From Falciphora oryzae (Eukaryota > Ascomycota > Sordariomycetes > Magnaporthales > Magnaporthaceae), in NCBI GenBank assembly GCA_000733355.1, contig JNVV01000030.1, positions 248,001 through 312,000 on the forward strand: a stretch of 64,000 bases of DNA, in the 5' to 3' direction. A program made the translations under genes and the position numbers. Below the pieces are notes generated by a model. The model worked only from the letters and a program-made list of their open reading frames with translations, was not told the origin of the DNA and made no database searches. Position 1 is the first letter of the stretch; each line of letters begins with the position of its first letter. Below, piece after piece: positions 51,590 to 63,042 of the stretch.

Positions 51590-52850
51590 TCAAGTCATAT
51601 CTTACGATCACAAAGATAACGCCGCCATCCGGCGTTAGCTTTTCGATCTCGCCAACAATAAACAAACGGTAATCCGGAACCTATTTACGGCTCCGAACGT
51701 ACGCGCGCGCGTTTATTTCCAACCCGCCATTCCTTTTCCTAAAGTAACTCCGGTTTGGCCTTATCCAACGCCTTAACTACTTGTATATCCCGCTAGCCTC
51801 TTTCGAAAATTACGCGACCTTACGGATCTTTCCGATAATAAACAGCTACTCGCTTTTCGGCTCCTTGCCGAAAAAAACCGTCGCCAAACAACAATCGTAC
51901 CAATTGCCGGTCCGCTCAACTTCCACGATAACCAGCGTCTATTCCCTTACGGGAACTGCTATATTACCAACCTTCTCCGGGGCGGCGAGCATAACGAGCA
52001 TAACTTAATATATACCGTCGGTCTTCTTAAAGCGGGTCGCTACTATTAATATACTCGGCGCGGCTAAATCTATCGTCCCTTGTAAATTCCTTTTCCGGTC
52101 CGGCATTATCGTACTCTTAACTTATATAAACTTTTTAAACCTCGCGTATACCCGTTCAGCGTAAACCGCACCCTACTAAAAGCAGCCTAATAGGTACGTA
52201 ACGGGCTGCCCTCTCCGGCCATCGGAATTTTACGCTTCCGGGCCGTTTACAACCTACTCCTATAAAAAAATTTGCATAAATCCTCCGTCACCACCCACCC
52301 CAACGCTCGTCGTAATTTGCTATTCTCAGCTATCGACGGGGGACGGACTCCTGCAAACGTAGCGGTCTTAACCCCAATGCATCCCGACCAGCTAATATTC
52401 CTTTAAAAGCTAACGCACTCGTTCTATTTCCTCCCAACTCCTCGCGACTTGCTAGTATCCATCCGGTACGAAAAACGCATCGCCGGCGGTTACTAAAGCT
52501 TCGTTAAACGTCCGCATATGCACACTCGGACCCCTTCTCTTCGCGAACTCGGCCTGGTTAACGCGCGTCTAGCCGACTTAAATCAACCTGCCCTCCGGAA
52601 TCGTGCTTTGGTAATAATTCACGTAAATCATACCAATCGCCTTTTGCATTTCTTCAACTTCGAACAAACCGGGGCCGCGTATCGAATCCGTCTTTTAAAC
52701 CCCGTAAGTCCTTAAGGGGAAATCTCCGACGCCGGCTTCGTAAGCGATAGTACGACGGAAAAGGAAGCAAAAAATTAGCTTAAATATATCGCTTCGTTGC
52801 TCGACTTTACCGGGTAAAAATAATACAAATAAAAAGCGGGCTCCTGGTTA
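51590..52850 (+). pseudogene. Opposite-strand extra frame of element F, unknown protein
   Basis: A single plus-strand frame can be followed for about 400 codons, interrupted only by TAA/TAG codons at RIP-type positions. Segments include YDHKDNAAIRR near 51,605, RARVYFQPAIPFPKVTPVWP, LFRKLRDLTDLSDNKQLLAF, FHDNQRLFPYGNCYITNLLR, GHPs-poor basic stretches and LRELGLVNARLADLNQPALR near 52,550. The end near 52,850 is arbitrary because the next stops could also be former Gln codons. No family is recognised. It is antisense to F pol and lies between its chromodomain and 3' LTR, the same place as the extra frame of element A but unrelated to it in sequence. Confidence 0.5.
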
Positions 52851-52939
52851 GTAAAGGAATCGCAAATCCTAGTTAATACTGCTTTTTCCTTTCTTTTCGG
52901 GCTTATTTAGTTAGGTCTTCTAGCAATCTCCCCTCTTCC

Positions 52940-55900
52940 GGGCTTAAGATAAGGTCATCCCACTTGCGGTACGTTTTGCGTTTCTTTTTCAAATAAGCAT
53001 TAACCAACTTACGTACGTTCTCCAAATATTCCTCTAGCTCCCACGTATTATATTCCACTAGCCATCCTGCCCATTTAACCAAAAAAAATCGGGATCCTTC
53101 CTACTCGCGTATATCAACAACGTTTTCCACTTCCTACTCCTCCGTCTCCTCTTCCAACTCTGGGAAAGCAAAATTAAAAGGTTACGGACGGGAATCGTCC
53201 TAAAGTTCCAACAACGTTACGGAAAAAACGTTATGCAAACGGCTGTACTTTTCCGGCAGCTATATTTCGTATACTAAACTGCTAACCCTTTTTACAATAG
53301 GTACCCGGATATAAATAAGTGCCATTTTGCGGGTCCCTACTTTAAACCGGAAGTTCCTTATAAACAAACTAACGACCTATCCCTCCTAATACTCCTAAGG
53401 TTATCTCCGTTAGTTATAGTACCAGCGTTAAGCTTTCACAACACGGGCATAGTTAATCCGCATATCGGTTCGGATTTTGCGGATATAATATAACCGTTCC
53501 AGCACTCCTTAGATTTTGGTTTCCTTAGGGTCGACCACGATCTTATACATACAAAGGTTAAACCCATACAATACTTTAAAAGGATTAACGCTAATAGTTT
53601 CGTACTTAGCGTTATTATACGCAAACTCGGCCTTATGCAACACTACTACCCAACCGTACTTTTTTCAGTTAATAAACGTCCGTAAATAATGCGTTAGTAT
53701 CTAATAAATACGCTTTATCTAGCTATCGGTTTAAAGATGGAACGCCGTAAATAGCCGTCGGGTTAAATGCAAAGCTTTTCGGTACTCCGCCCAAAAGTAG
53801 CTTATCAACAGCGAATCTTTATCGCTAACGATACCTTCCGGGGTGCCGAACTAACACTTAACGTACTACCACAGCATTTAAACCAGCACAAACGCCGAAA
53901 TAGTTTTACGCACTAAAATAAACTTAGCGTATTTAGTAAAGCGGTCAACTACCACAAACACGGCATTATACGTTTATCCTATAAAAGTTAGGCATTCGGG
54001 TAGCCTTGTAATAAAATCCAGGCTAATCTTTTGGAATGGATGCTCCGGCAATAGGAGCGGTTGCAATTCGCCATAGGGTTTATATCTAAGCACTCTAGCT
54101 CCCTAACATACCTAGCACGATTTAACGTAAGCCACAATATCCTTATCCAAATTCTCCCAATGGAACTTGCGTTTAATAAGTTCTACTGTTTTGTAAACTC
54201 CGAAATATCCGGCCCGGAAATCGTCGTAATACTAAGCCATAATCTGGGCTCTTAACGCTCCTTAAGCAAATACTACCAAACGTCCCCGGAAATACAAAAC
54301 TCCGTCTTCGTTTACATAATATCCTTTGTAAATGGTTCGGCCTTTCCTAACCTCATCGCCTCCTTAGGCGGCATCGTTCCTTCCGGCGGCATCACGTCTA
54401 AGCGCGGCATCGCCTCCCTTAGCGGCATCGCTTCTAACGGCATCGCCTTCCCTAACGGCATCGCGGCTCTACGCGGCATCGCCTCCCTCGGCGGCATCGC
54501 GTTTCCGCGCGGCATCGCTTCTAGCAGCATCGCCTTCCTCGGCGGCATCGCGTCTCCGCGCGGCATCGCTTCCAGCGGTATCGCGTCTTTACGCGGCATC
54601 GCTTTCCTCGGCGGCATCGCTTTCAACGGCATCGCGTCTCTACGCGGCATCGTATCTCTACACGGCATCATATCTTTGCATAGCATCGCTTCCAACGGCA
54701 TCGCTTCCTACGGTATCGCGTCTTTACGCGGTATTACCTCTCTAAACGGCCACGCTTATCCTAGCGGGCTAATCTCTTTAAATCCCGGCGCTATCCTTCA
54801 CCAAAGCACGCAATGCGACAACTTCTTAATCCTACGTTTGCAACCGCCTAACCAATTAATATATTGCTCGGCCTAGTTTATCGGCCCTAGCCGTTTCGTC
54901 CTTTATTAATTCGATAATAACAAAACGAAAAAGCAGTTGGTCATAAACAACGCTCCCAGCTCCAAACTCCTCTGCCAGCAATTCTTCTTCTACCCGGGGC
55001 TAAACCGTCGCGAACCTCTCTAGGTCACCCTCTAAACCAAGCTTTACCTACCACTCTCGTCTCTTATTACGAGTAAAAGCTGCGATAGGGATCTGCATAA
55101 CCATTTGCAACCCAAACCGTAAAAACTAGTTACTCTCGGCAACCTCCGAACGTGCCCGTTTCAAGCGAAACCTTAACGGCATTTGTTCTTCGTCCTTCCC
55201 TTCCATAAAGGCATCAACTCGGGTAAAATAATTCAAAAAGTCAACGCCATAACTACTCCCTTTTAAACGGGCGCGTTGCCTCTTCCTTAAATCGCGAACC
55301 CAAATCGGAATCTTTTTTACAACTTGCACATATTGCTTTACGACATCTGGACAATTCTCTTAGATCGTCAATGTAACTATCTATTAGGTCAACTTAGCTA
55401 GCAGGTGCGGCAACAAATTCAACTTAGCCGCAAAAAACGGGACAACGTCCTCGTATATAATCTCTCCCCCCATATAATCTAGCCTCCTAAACAAACCGTC
55501 GGCGGGGTTGGTCTTACCTGCTCTATACTCAATATTAAAATCAAACTGCGACAACCTGTACACCCAGCGTGCCAACCTCCCGCGAAAATCTCTCGCGGGT
55601 ACTTAAATCACTCCCTTTAAGGCTTAATAGTCCGTTAGTACTATAAATACTTTAAAAGCTCCCTCCAAATATTAGCGCCAATGCTCCAACGATTCGATAA
55701 TCGCCAGTAACTCCTACTAACCCGTAGCCCATTTCTACTCCGCGTCGGTCAGCTTGCGGGAATAAAAAGCCACGGGGTGCCACCTGCCATCCGTCAGTTA
55801 CAACAGGATGCCAGAAATAGCCTTAATAAAAGCGTCTATTTCCACTCGTATTTTTTTAGTTAAATCCCAATGCCTTAAAATAATAGCGTTCCCGAAAGCC

Positions 55901-57370
55901 TTTTTAAATCCTTCGAATGCCCTAGCTGCCAACTGCGGCCAGTCGAACATCCCCTTCTTCTTACCGTTTTAACTGCCCTTAAGCAGCTCGGTCATAAGTG
56001 CTACCACGCGCGAATAGCCGGGAATAAACTTGCGGTAAAAGTTAGCGAAACCCAAGAACACTTAAATATCCCTATAGAACTCGGGTAGTTGCCACTCCTG
56101 GATAGCTTTTATACGATCAAGGTCCATAGAAATGCCTTCCCTAAAAACCCGGAAACCCAAAAACTCAACGTAGTCCTAAAAAAACTCGCACTTGGACTGC
56201 TTTACATATAGCTCGTGCAACCGGAATCGCTCCAAAATCTACTTCACATGCATCTCGTACTCCTCCTCGGTTTGGGAAAACACAATAATATCGTCGAAAT
56301 ACACCACGCAAATATAGTCTATCAGCCCTGCCAGCGCCCTATGCATATAAACTTGGAACGTTAACGGGGCGTTAGTCAATCCGAAAAGCATAACAATATA
56401 CTCAAACAACCCGTACTTAATACGGAAAGCTATCTTCCACTAATCTTGCTTTCTAATCCGGATACGATGGTATGCGTCCCTCAAATCCAGCTTGGAAAAC
56501 CACCTCGCTTTTGCCAACCTATCCATTAAATCAAAAATAAGCGGTAAAGGATATCGGTTTTTGCGAGTAATTCGGTTAAAAGCGCGGTAATCAACGCATA
56601 AACGTAGCGTGCCGTCCTTCTTAGGGACGAATAACACAGGGGAGCCTGCATCGGCCTCGGAAAGGTTAACTCTTCCCAAAGCCAAATTCTCTTAAAGATA
56701 TTCCTTTAACGCTATTGCTTATTTTTCCAAGGTTAGGTACAGGACGCCCACTAGGGGTTTAATCCCTTCCTCCAACTCGATAGCATATTCCGCTCCTTCC
56801 AACAATGGAAATGCCTTAGCCCGTCGGCTCGAAAACACGTCGGCATAAGCTTAAAAGCGCGGGTCAAAAGGTTCGGCCAGCTCTTCTTCGTCCTCATCAT
56901 CAAATAAAAGGACCGTAGGCTCGTATACATTAAACTGGTAATACGTTACCGTAACATGCCCGATAACGGCCCTCGTTAGCTGCACTTAGTATGCTAACGA
57001 GCCCAAAACAACGGCGGCCGCCCAATCACTTAGGTTAAAAACGCGTATCGTCCCAAACTCCCAAAACTAGTCGGCGTTAAATAGGTTAATGCCTTCTTAA
57101 ACCATCGTAGAATGCCCAATAAAAATATCTAATACGTCCGCACTCCTGCGAATAGCGTAAAACAACGCGGTAATGGTTCGCTTTTAACCCTTCCGATCTT
57201 AGGCTTTCAAAGTAATATAATAGGCCCCATAACATTTAATAGGTGCGCTTTAAATTCCGATAAGCTCGGGGATCGGCTCGGAAGCCGCGGGAAATTTAAA
57301 CTTCCTAATAAACCTATAGCTCACTATATTCGCTACGGCGCCTATATCCAAATCTACTAGCACTTTAACT
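52940..57370 (-). pseudogene. F pol: protease to chromodomain
   Basis: Minus-strand protease motif LVDLDIGAVANIVSY lies near 57,360. RT runs from [20 protein letters not shown] (about 56,600) to the active site YFDD at 56,301-56,290 (VVYFDDIIVFSQ). RNase H includes VFIVLTDY near 55,640 and RWVYRLSQFDFNIEYRAGKT at 55,573. The integrase region 54,900-53,250 is heavily decayed and includes a minisatellite. A chromodomain (VENVVDIRE, then GSRFFLVKWAGWLVEYNTWE) is at about 53,130-53,030, followed by a basic tail (YLKKKRKTYRKWDDLILSPE). Stops occur at Gln/Trp codons. Confidence 0.85.
54353..54760. repeat. Minisatellite of 15- and 18-bp units inside F pol
   Basis: About 20 tandem units start (C/A)GGCATCGC on the plus strand, with lengths of 15 or 18 bp, so always multiples of three. 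On the pol strand this is an uninterrupted stretch encoding alternating AMPLE-, AMPRGD- and AMPPRK-like peptides. It lies between RNase H and the integrase core region. Confidence 0.9.
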
Positions 57371-57399
57371 TATCGTTTTATCGTTTGAACGTTCATACC

Positions 57400-59250
57400 C
57401 GTCCTAAAAAAACGGCCATAGCCCCTTATATTAAAAATATCAAAGCCGCAAAAGTAGGGGTCATCTAACAGCTATCCTCGTTTCCCAACTCATCGTCATA
57501 CTCTGCTTAGAAACGATAACGGTCGTCTCGAGCTAGGGCATGCTCGTCTTCGCCGCTACCGTCACTCCCACGGTCGTAATCGAATTCGTCGTCTTCGGGG
57601 TACTAGGCGTCGATTACCTTTACCTTTTTAAATTTAGCAAAGCAATCAGCGGCCCAATAACCCGTCTTTCCACAATTATAGCATATCCCGGGCTTCGGTC
57701 CCGTATAGTCTGCTCGCTTGGCTTTACCGTCGTAGCTCGATAGCTCTTTTACTTAAAGCGTACTAAACTTAAAGAACCGATAATCTCCCAACCTCTTCTC
57801 ATAACGGCGGAAATCCTACCGTTTGGAATCAAAACGGCGCGAATCATCACGGCCGTTAAACCGGCGGTCATCTTACCGGTTAAACCGTCCTTCTCGTCCG
57901 TCCCTTCCTCGGAAATGTTATCCCGAAAGGCGCTAATTCCTATAAAGCTTTTAAAACTAGCGATGCTCGAACGTTCTGCCGGAAGGCTTGCCCTTCTTAA
58001 CAGCCCATTTCCTTTCGGCTACGTTAACAACGTCCCTAAAGGTATCCCAATTAGTTTACGCATCGGCTACCAACTCATCCTATAACCAATTTTGCAAATA
58101 AAAGGAAAACTCTTTCAACAGGCGAAATAACTGCTAAAGGTCCGTCCACAAGGCTTCAAATTCAATCTTTTATACTAATATTTGCCACTTAGTAAAAAAC
58201 GACACCGGGGATTCTTAATAACCCTAATGTAACTGCTTATAACTAATCCAACTATAGTAAATTTAAATGGTCGGGTCGATTCGTCCCTTTTCAAAATAAT
58301 CGACGAAATCCGTTTATAGCTACTAGTGGGACTCAACTAAGCCGTACAGCCCCTCGGCGTAAATCCTCCAATTGGCGGCTATTTCGTAATGTAACGAAAG
58401 CATTGCCCAAATTACTTGCACCCAATCGGGGGCGCCATCGTATAGCGCATTCCCTTCCTTAATGCCTTAAACCCAATTTTTTACCTCCGAAAAGGTAGCG
58501 TTAGCCTTAAAAATATTAACGCTATACTTCGGGGGTCTGTTATAACGCGGTACAAAGGCGTAGTTTCGGAATTTAAATAACAGGATCTTTTAAAAAAGTT
58601 CCATCATCTAAGCCGTGCTTCCGTCGCGGTATTCCCTTATAAAGCGGCGGTCGTTCGGTCCGAAGGACTCGGAACGTCAAATTGGAGCGCGCGATTGGTC
58701 CGACCTTATGCGGTACGTGTAATAAAAAGATCGTAAATTGCGGGAAATGTCCCTAGATCCGTAGCTAAAAGGGCTACGGGATCGGGGTTCGTCGCGCTTT
58801 AAAAATCGGGCTCTTCGCATCGTTAACTCCTTTTATCGGTATCTCTAATACCGTCCTTCCCTATGCTCGGGTTTCAAAAAACCGTATCTTTTGCGCGGGG
58901 GCTCCTTTTTGCGACAACCAACGAGGTTACGTCGGTCCTCGTATACGTAATCAACGTTTTCTTCGGAATCGGGGTCGTAAATAAGGGCGGAAGCCCAATT
59001 AGCGGGTCGGGTTCGCTCTTGCGAATAACGGCTAACGCGATCCAGAAGGTCGCGGAAGGCGCCGCTACCCCCTTTCTATATAAAGTTTCGTAGGTCCTGT
59101 TCGAATTGGTTAGACGCGGTTTCGGCGGGCGGAGGTACCGGCTCACGACGTGCCGTTTGTAAGCGCGTTATAGGCCTCATTGCCGTTATCGCCGGAGGGC
59201 GTAACCCCGTCGGGGCTAGCTTTCCGGGTATCGCGTTCGATTAACCGTTT
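57400..59250 (-). pseudogene. F gag
   Basis: The region between the 5' LTR and protease, minus strand. The zinc knuckle GICYNCGKTGYWAADCFAKF is at about 57,690-57,640, with Tyr instead of the expected His, followed by an acidic linker (YPEDDEFDYDRGSDGSGEDE) leading to protease. Upstream Arg-rich segments are decayed and no complete capsid domain could be delimited. Confidence 0.7.
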
Positions 59251-59302
59251 TAAACTATAGTAATCGGCTCGTACTCCCAAAAAGGGTGTAAAAGCTAAAG
59301 AA

Positions 59303-59579
59303 TGTCACGGGGTAAGCCGAAAGCCTGTACGAGGTAATTACGATAATACTAGACGGTAATCCGGGGGTAAAAGTCCTATATTACTATAAGGTAGATACGA
59401 TAACTTCAGTTTGGTTATAGCAATCGTCGGATTGCCTCAACCAAGCCGCCTAAGTAGCATGGCCCCTTGGGCCCCGTCACGTGCCTAGGTATCTTAAGCC
59501 TCCACAAAGCGCAGCCCCACCAGGGAGGCTGAGACCCTCCTCTGTGGCGACCCTCTCCATCGCGACGGGCCTCCTTACA
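59303..59579 (-). repeat. F 5' LTR, 277 bp
   Basis: Less mutated-looking than its partner at several TG sites. Followed on the plus strand by the GTTCC duplication and the resumed transposase E frame. Confidence 0.95.
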
Positions 59580-59584
59580 GTTCC

Positions 59585-61136
59585 TAAAACCACGCTGCGT
59601 CGCCGACGCGCTGGCCAAATTGCTCGACGCGACTACGTATCCAAATTACGGAAATTGACGGAATCCGAAAAGGAGGCGTTTGTTAAATACATATTCGAGC
59701 TGGATTCCCGCGCATTTCCTCCCCGGCCTTTTGGTGTTAAAAATATAGCTAACCGATTGCTCGCCGAACGCGACGCGCGCGCCGTCGGCAAGAACTGGGT
59801 CGCGAACTTCGTTAAGCGCCGCGCAAAGCTCGGCACACGTTGGATTCGAAAGTACGATTACCAAAGGGCCAAATGCGAAGATCCTAAGCTCGTTTTTGCC
59901 TAGTTCGACTTTGTACGGAATATTATGGCCAAATATAGCATCCTGGATGACGACATTTACAACTTCGACGAAACCGGCTTTTTTATGGGCATAATCGTTC
60001 CCGTTATAGTTATTACAACGTCGGAAGGCCGTGGTAAAGCAAAGCTAGTCCAGCCTGGCAATAGGGAATGGGCTATAATCATTTAAAGGGTTAATTGTTG
60101 CGGTTGGGCGATTTTTTCTTTTATTATCGTTAAAGGGCAGTACCACCTAACTAATTGGTATTTGGAAACTAACCTTCCACGCGATTAGGTCATTTTAACA
60201 AATTCCAACAAGTGGATTACGAACGAGCTCGGCCTGGAATGGATTTGGCATTTTGACAAACACATTGCATCGCGTACGAAAGGCACCTATCGTTTGTTAG
60301 TGCTGGACGGGCATAAAAGCTACCATTTAACGAATTTCGAGCTTTATTGCTAAAAATACAATATTGTTACGCTTTGTATGCTTTCGCATTCGTTTCACTT
60401 CCTTTAACCGCTTAACGTTAAATGCTTTAACCTATTAAAAAAAGCGTACGGTCGATAAATCGAAAACTTAATAAGGTTATACGTTAGCTACGTAACTAAG
60501 GTCGAGTTCTTTTCGGCGTTTAAAGCGGCATTTTTTAATTCCATAACCGAAGGAAACATTTGAAAAGGCTTTCGAAGGGCTGGCTTTGCTCTTTTTAATC
60601 CGGATTCGGTTTTAGAAAAGCTGGATGTAAAGCTACGGACTTTAACTCCCCCGAGGACGCCTTTAAATAACCCCGAACTTTAGACCTCCAAAACGCCGCG
60701 GACAGCTAAGGAAGCAATTTCGCAATCCGAACATATTAAAATTCGGATTTCTAATTACCAAAGCAGCTTTCCGATACCTATGCTAACGGCTATAGACCAG
60801 CTTGCGAAAGGAACGAATTCGATTATACATTAAATGGCCCTTTTTAAAACCGAAATTGCTTCGTTACGCAAAGCGAACGAAGCATTAAACAAACGCCGGA
60901 GGGCTAAAAAAATACGTATTCGATTTGGAGGGTTACTTACTATCGAAAAAGTACGAAATGTTTTGGACTAAAAGGAGCTAGATGGATAACTATAGCAAAA
61001 AATGCGCGACCATGGGGGTTAGGAAAGGAAGGCGACGACAACTCGTCGGCGATATAGCACTTGCGGCAAAACCGGACACAATACGCGCATTTGCCAAAAG
61101 GAAGTAGAAATGTCCAATGTATACAGTTCCGAGTAG
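59585..61136 (+). pseudogene. Transposase E, main part
   Basis: Continues the N-terminal fragment at 50,556. Open stretch KLTESEKEAFVKYIFELDSR to KYDYQRAKCEDPKLVFA at 59,650-59,903, then YNFDETGFFMG (59,956), VLDGHKSYH (60,300) and PLNVKCF-like third-Asp region (60,409, Asp read as Asn). A TAG at 61,134-61,136 follows the zinc-knuckle region, whose first Cys is lost near 61,055. More stops than in C or D indicate heavier mutation. Confidence 0.82.
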
Positions 61137-61242
61137 TTTAAATGGATTCCTAGCGTTGTTAGGTTGGCATACCCGTCGATTGACCGGAGGTCGGTGTGGG
61201 TGCGCCACTTACTTGTGTGCGCCACTTACTTGTGAACTACGT

Positions 61243-62706
61243 TAACTTTTATTACCAATCTTAATTACATTAAGCATTTAAACCGCTAAAAAAAACTTCC
61301 GGCGGTTTATTTAATTTTTCGATTCGCATACCGAACACGATAAAATCGACTTGCTAATGCTCGAATCGCTTTTCTCGTTAAATAGTGCTCCTTTTGCTTT
61401 AAAGCGGCGGAAAATTGCGGCGATTTTCTTCTTTTCCTAGCAGTTTCGAACTAAATAACCTTATCCGCCGTAGGCGTAGCAAACGCCGTTCGTTTTAAGC
61501 GTAACCAGCTCGGTATCTTTTTAGGGGGCCTTATTTTTAAGTACGTCGGAAATACGGAACTTACGCCTACGGTGCTTGCGACGTTTGTTATTTTTTTTTT
61601 AAAGTTTTTGCTTATTTTTCTTTACGAATCAGGTAAGCACGATAATAAACTAAAGCGGCGCCGGTCACGCTACGGGTAAACATTTCGTAACTAATATTAG
61701 GGTCCTTAGCGTCGTTAAACAAACGGGGATCGAGGTTTAAAGGAATATGCTTGAAAAAAATACTTTTGCGTTTTTTTATAATAATATTAGCGCGGTCGGC
61801 CAGCACGTTAATTTTTGCGATAAACTGGTAGATATCCATAGATTTATCAATTAGGTCGTACATTATTTTACTAAATTCGGCTCGAGCTTTAGTAGGTTAA
61901 TAGGCGTCGTAATAAACGGCGGCGAACGTAGCTACCATTTCTAACGCGTTAGCAAACGGGTTTTTAAAAAAGGGGTTATATCGGGCTTCGAAAAGGAAGT
62001 TAGCATTTCCAGTCGTATTCGTATAAATTACAGCCATACGACTGCGCTCGTTTTTAAAAGTAGTATCGTTTTCTATAAATTTATCGGCCAAACGGACCAC
62101 CCAACTAGTAAATTCGTCCTTATCGCCGCTAAAAACGCCAAACTCCATTCCGGTACGTTTATTTTTCAAATTGTAATCTGGGTTTTTAGATATTATATCG
62201 CCCTTATCGTCGTAAGGTTTAAAAACTGGGAGGGCGGCTACGCTAATAGGTACGAACGCTATGCCTCTAAAAACGCTTTCGGCCGGGGTAAATTAGCGGG
62301 AAATGGAAACGCTTTAGGTTCGGAATTGGGACATAACGGCGGCGACGACCGCCGCTACGTCGGCCTATTAGGCAAACGGGGAAGGGGTTTAACCAAATAT
62401 GGTTGTATTTAAATTGTTATCCTCGACCAGGTTTTCGTTTGTTAATTTAAACGCCTGGTTTTCTTTTTATTATAATTGCTCGTTTGCGCTTTAGGGCGGG
62501 TAATCGGGGTTGGTCTTTTGCTTCGCAAGCGCGACGTCGGGCTCGTAAAAAACCTCGATCTCGGATTCGATGTCGTTTTCTGGGTCGGTAGGTTGGGACG
62601 GCGTATTTTCTGCCGCGGGGCTAGCTTCGGTAAGCTTTTTTAACACGTTTTTTATTAAGCGAAATAATTTTTTCGTAAACGGCCCCCAGTCCTTCTTTTT
62701 AGGCAT
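61243..62706 (-). pseudogene. G gag
   Basis: Starts at the ATG ending at 62,706 (MPKKKDWGPFTKKLFRLIKN) with an acidic region (DPENDIESEIEVFYEPDVAL). Then capsid-like segments MEFGVFSGDKDEFTSWVVRL (62,145) and FFKHIPLNLDPRLFNDAKD (61,770), a basic KNNKRRKHRRRKFR stretch, and the zinc knuckle CYAYGG.GYLVRNC at about 61,484-61,441 (second Cys changed to Tyr). The frame continues at 50,455 once E is removed. Confidence 0.82.
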
Positions 62707-62826
62707 AGGGTCGTATTATCGCGTAAAGTTTTGCGTCGTTTACGTCCGACGGAACTAAGGGGTGAAATAAGTAGTGCTGTATTTAATAAATCGCTTAGCC
62801 AGCGAAATATGGAAATAAAAAAGTAG

Positions 62827-63042
62827 TGTTACGATCATAAAGCGTAGGCTTCGCAACCAGGTGCAATTGATGCTATAGACTGAAAACTCTTTTATGGGGA
62901 GGAAATAGGGAAGGAAAGCGCGGCGCGCCGAAAGCGCGATGCGGTAGAAAAAACGGTGCGGCGTCTCATCGCATAAGCCATTCCGCGACGCGTGCTCACG
63001 TGGATGCCTGCGGCGTGCGGTGAACTGCCCTGGGTCGTCACA
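62827..63042 (-). repeat. G 5' LTR, 216 bp
   Basis: Begins on the coding strand TGTGACGACC and ends CGTAACA. It is the intact reference for the interrupted copy at 20,990-21,841 and is followed by TGGAG (63,043-63,047). Confidence 0.93.

Larger units (their letters stand above)
50660..59579 (-). mobile_element. Chromovirus F (Ty3/gypsy), 8,920 bp, nested in transposase E
   Basis: Two 277-bp LTRs (50,660-50,936 and 59,303-59,579) begin TGTCACGGGG and end CTCCTTACA. They are flanked by GTTCC at 50,655-50,659 and 59,580-59,584. A purine tract (AGAGGGGGGATAG on the coding strand) precedes the 3' LTR. LTR differences are transitions. Gag, protease, RT, RNase H, integrase and chromodomain are on the minus strand; an extra plus-strand frame lies between chromodomain and 3' LTR. 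I could not identify the primer tRNA from the site next to the 5' LTR. Confidence 0.95.
50458..61242 (+). mobile_element. Pogo/Fot-type DNA transposon E, split by chromovirus F
   Basis: TA duplications lie at 50,456-50,457 and 61,243-61,244. The terminal repeats are ACGTGGTT plus two copies of CACAAGTAAGTGGCGCA (right end with one G-to-A). Without F and its duplication E is 1,860 bp. Inserted in G between gag and protease. The same terminal repeat drives the MITE at 29,108. Confidence 0.93.
20990..63042 (-). mobile_element. Chromovirus G (Ty3/gypsy) containing all the other nested elements
   Basis: Its LTRs are 20,990-21,841 (with an insertion) and 62,827-63,042 (216 bp), flanked by TGGAG at 20,985-20,989 and 63,043-63,047. 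Coding parts on the minus strand, in order: gag 62,706-61,243; protease/RT 50,457-49,018; RT tail, RNase H and integrase 47,180-45,056; chromodomain and tail 28,611-28,290. Each junction is a documented insertion with a target duplication, and the reading frame continues when inserts are removed. Without nested elements G is about 12.0 kb, large for a chromovirus, because about 6.1 kb of helicase and DUF6589-like sequence sits before the 3' LTR. Confidence 0.86.
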
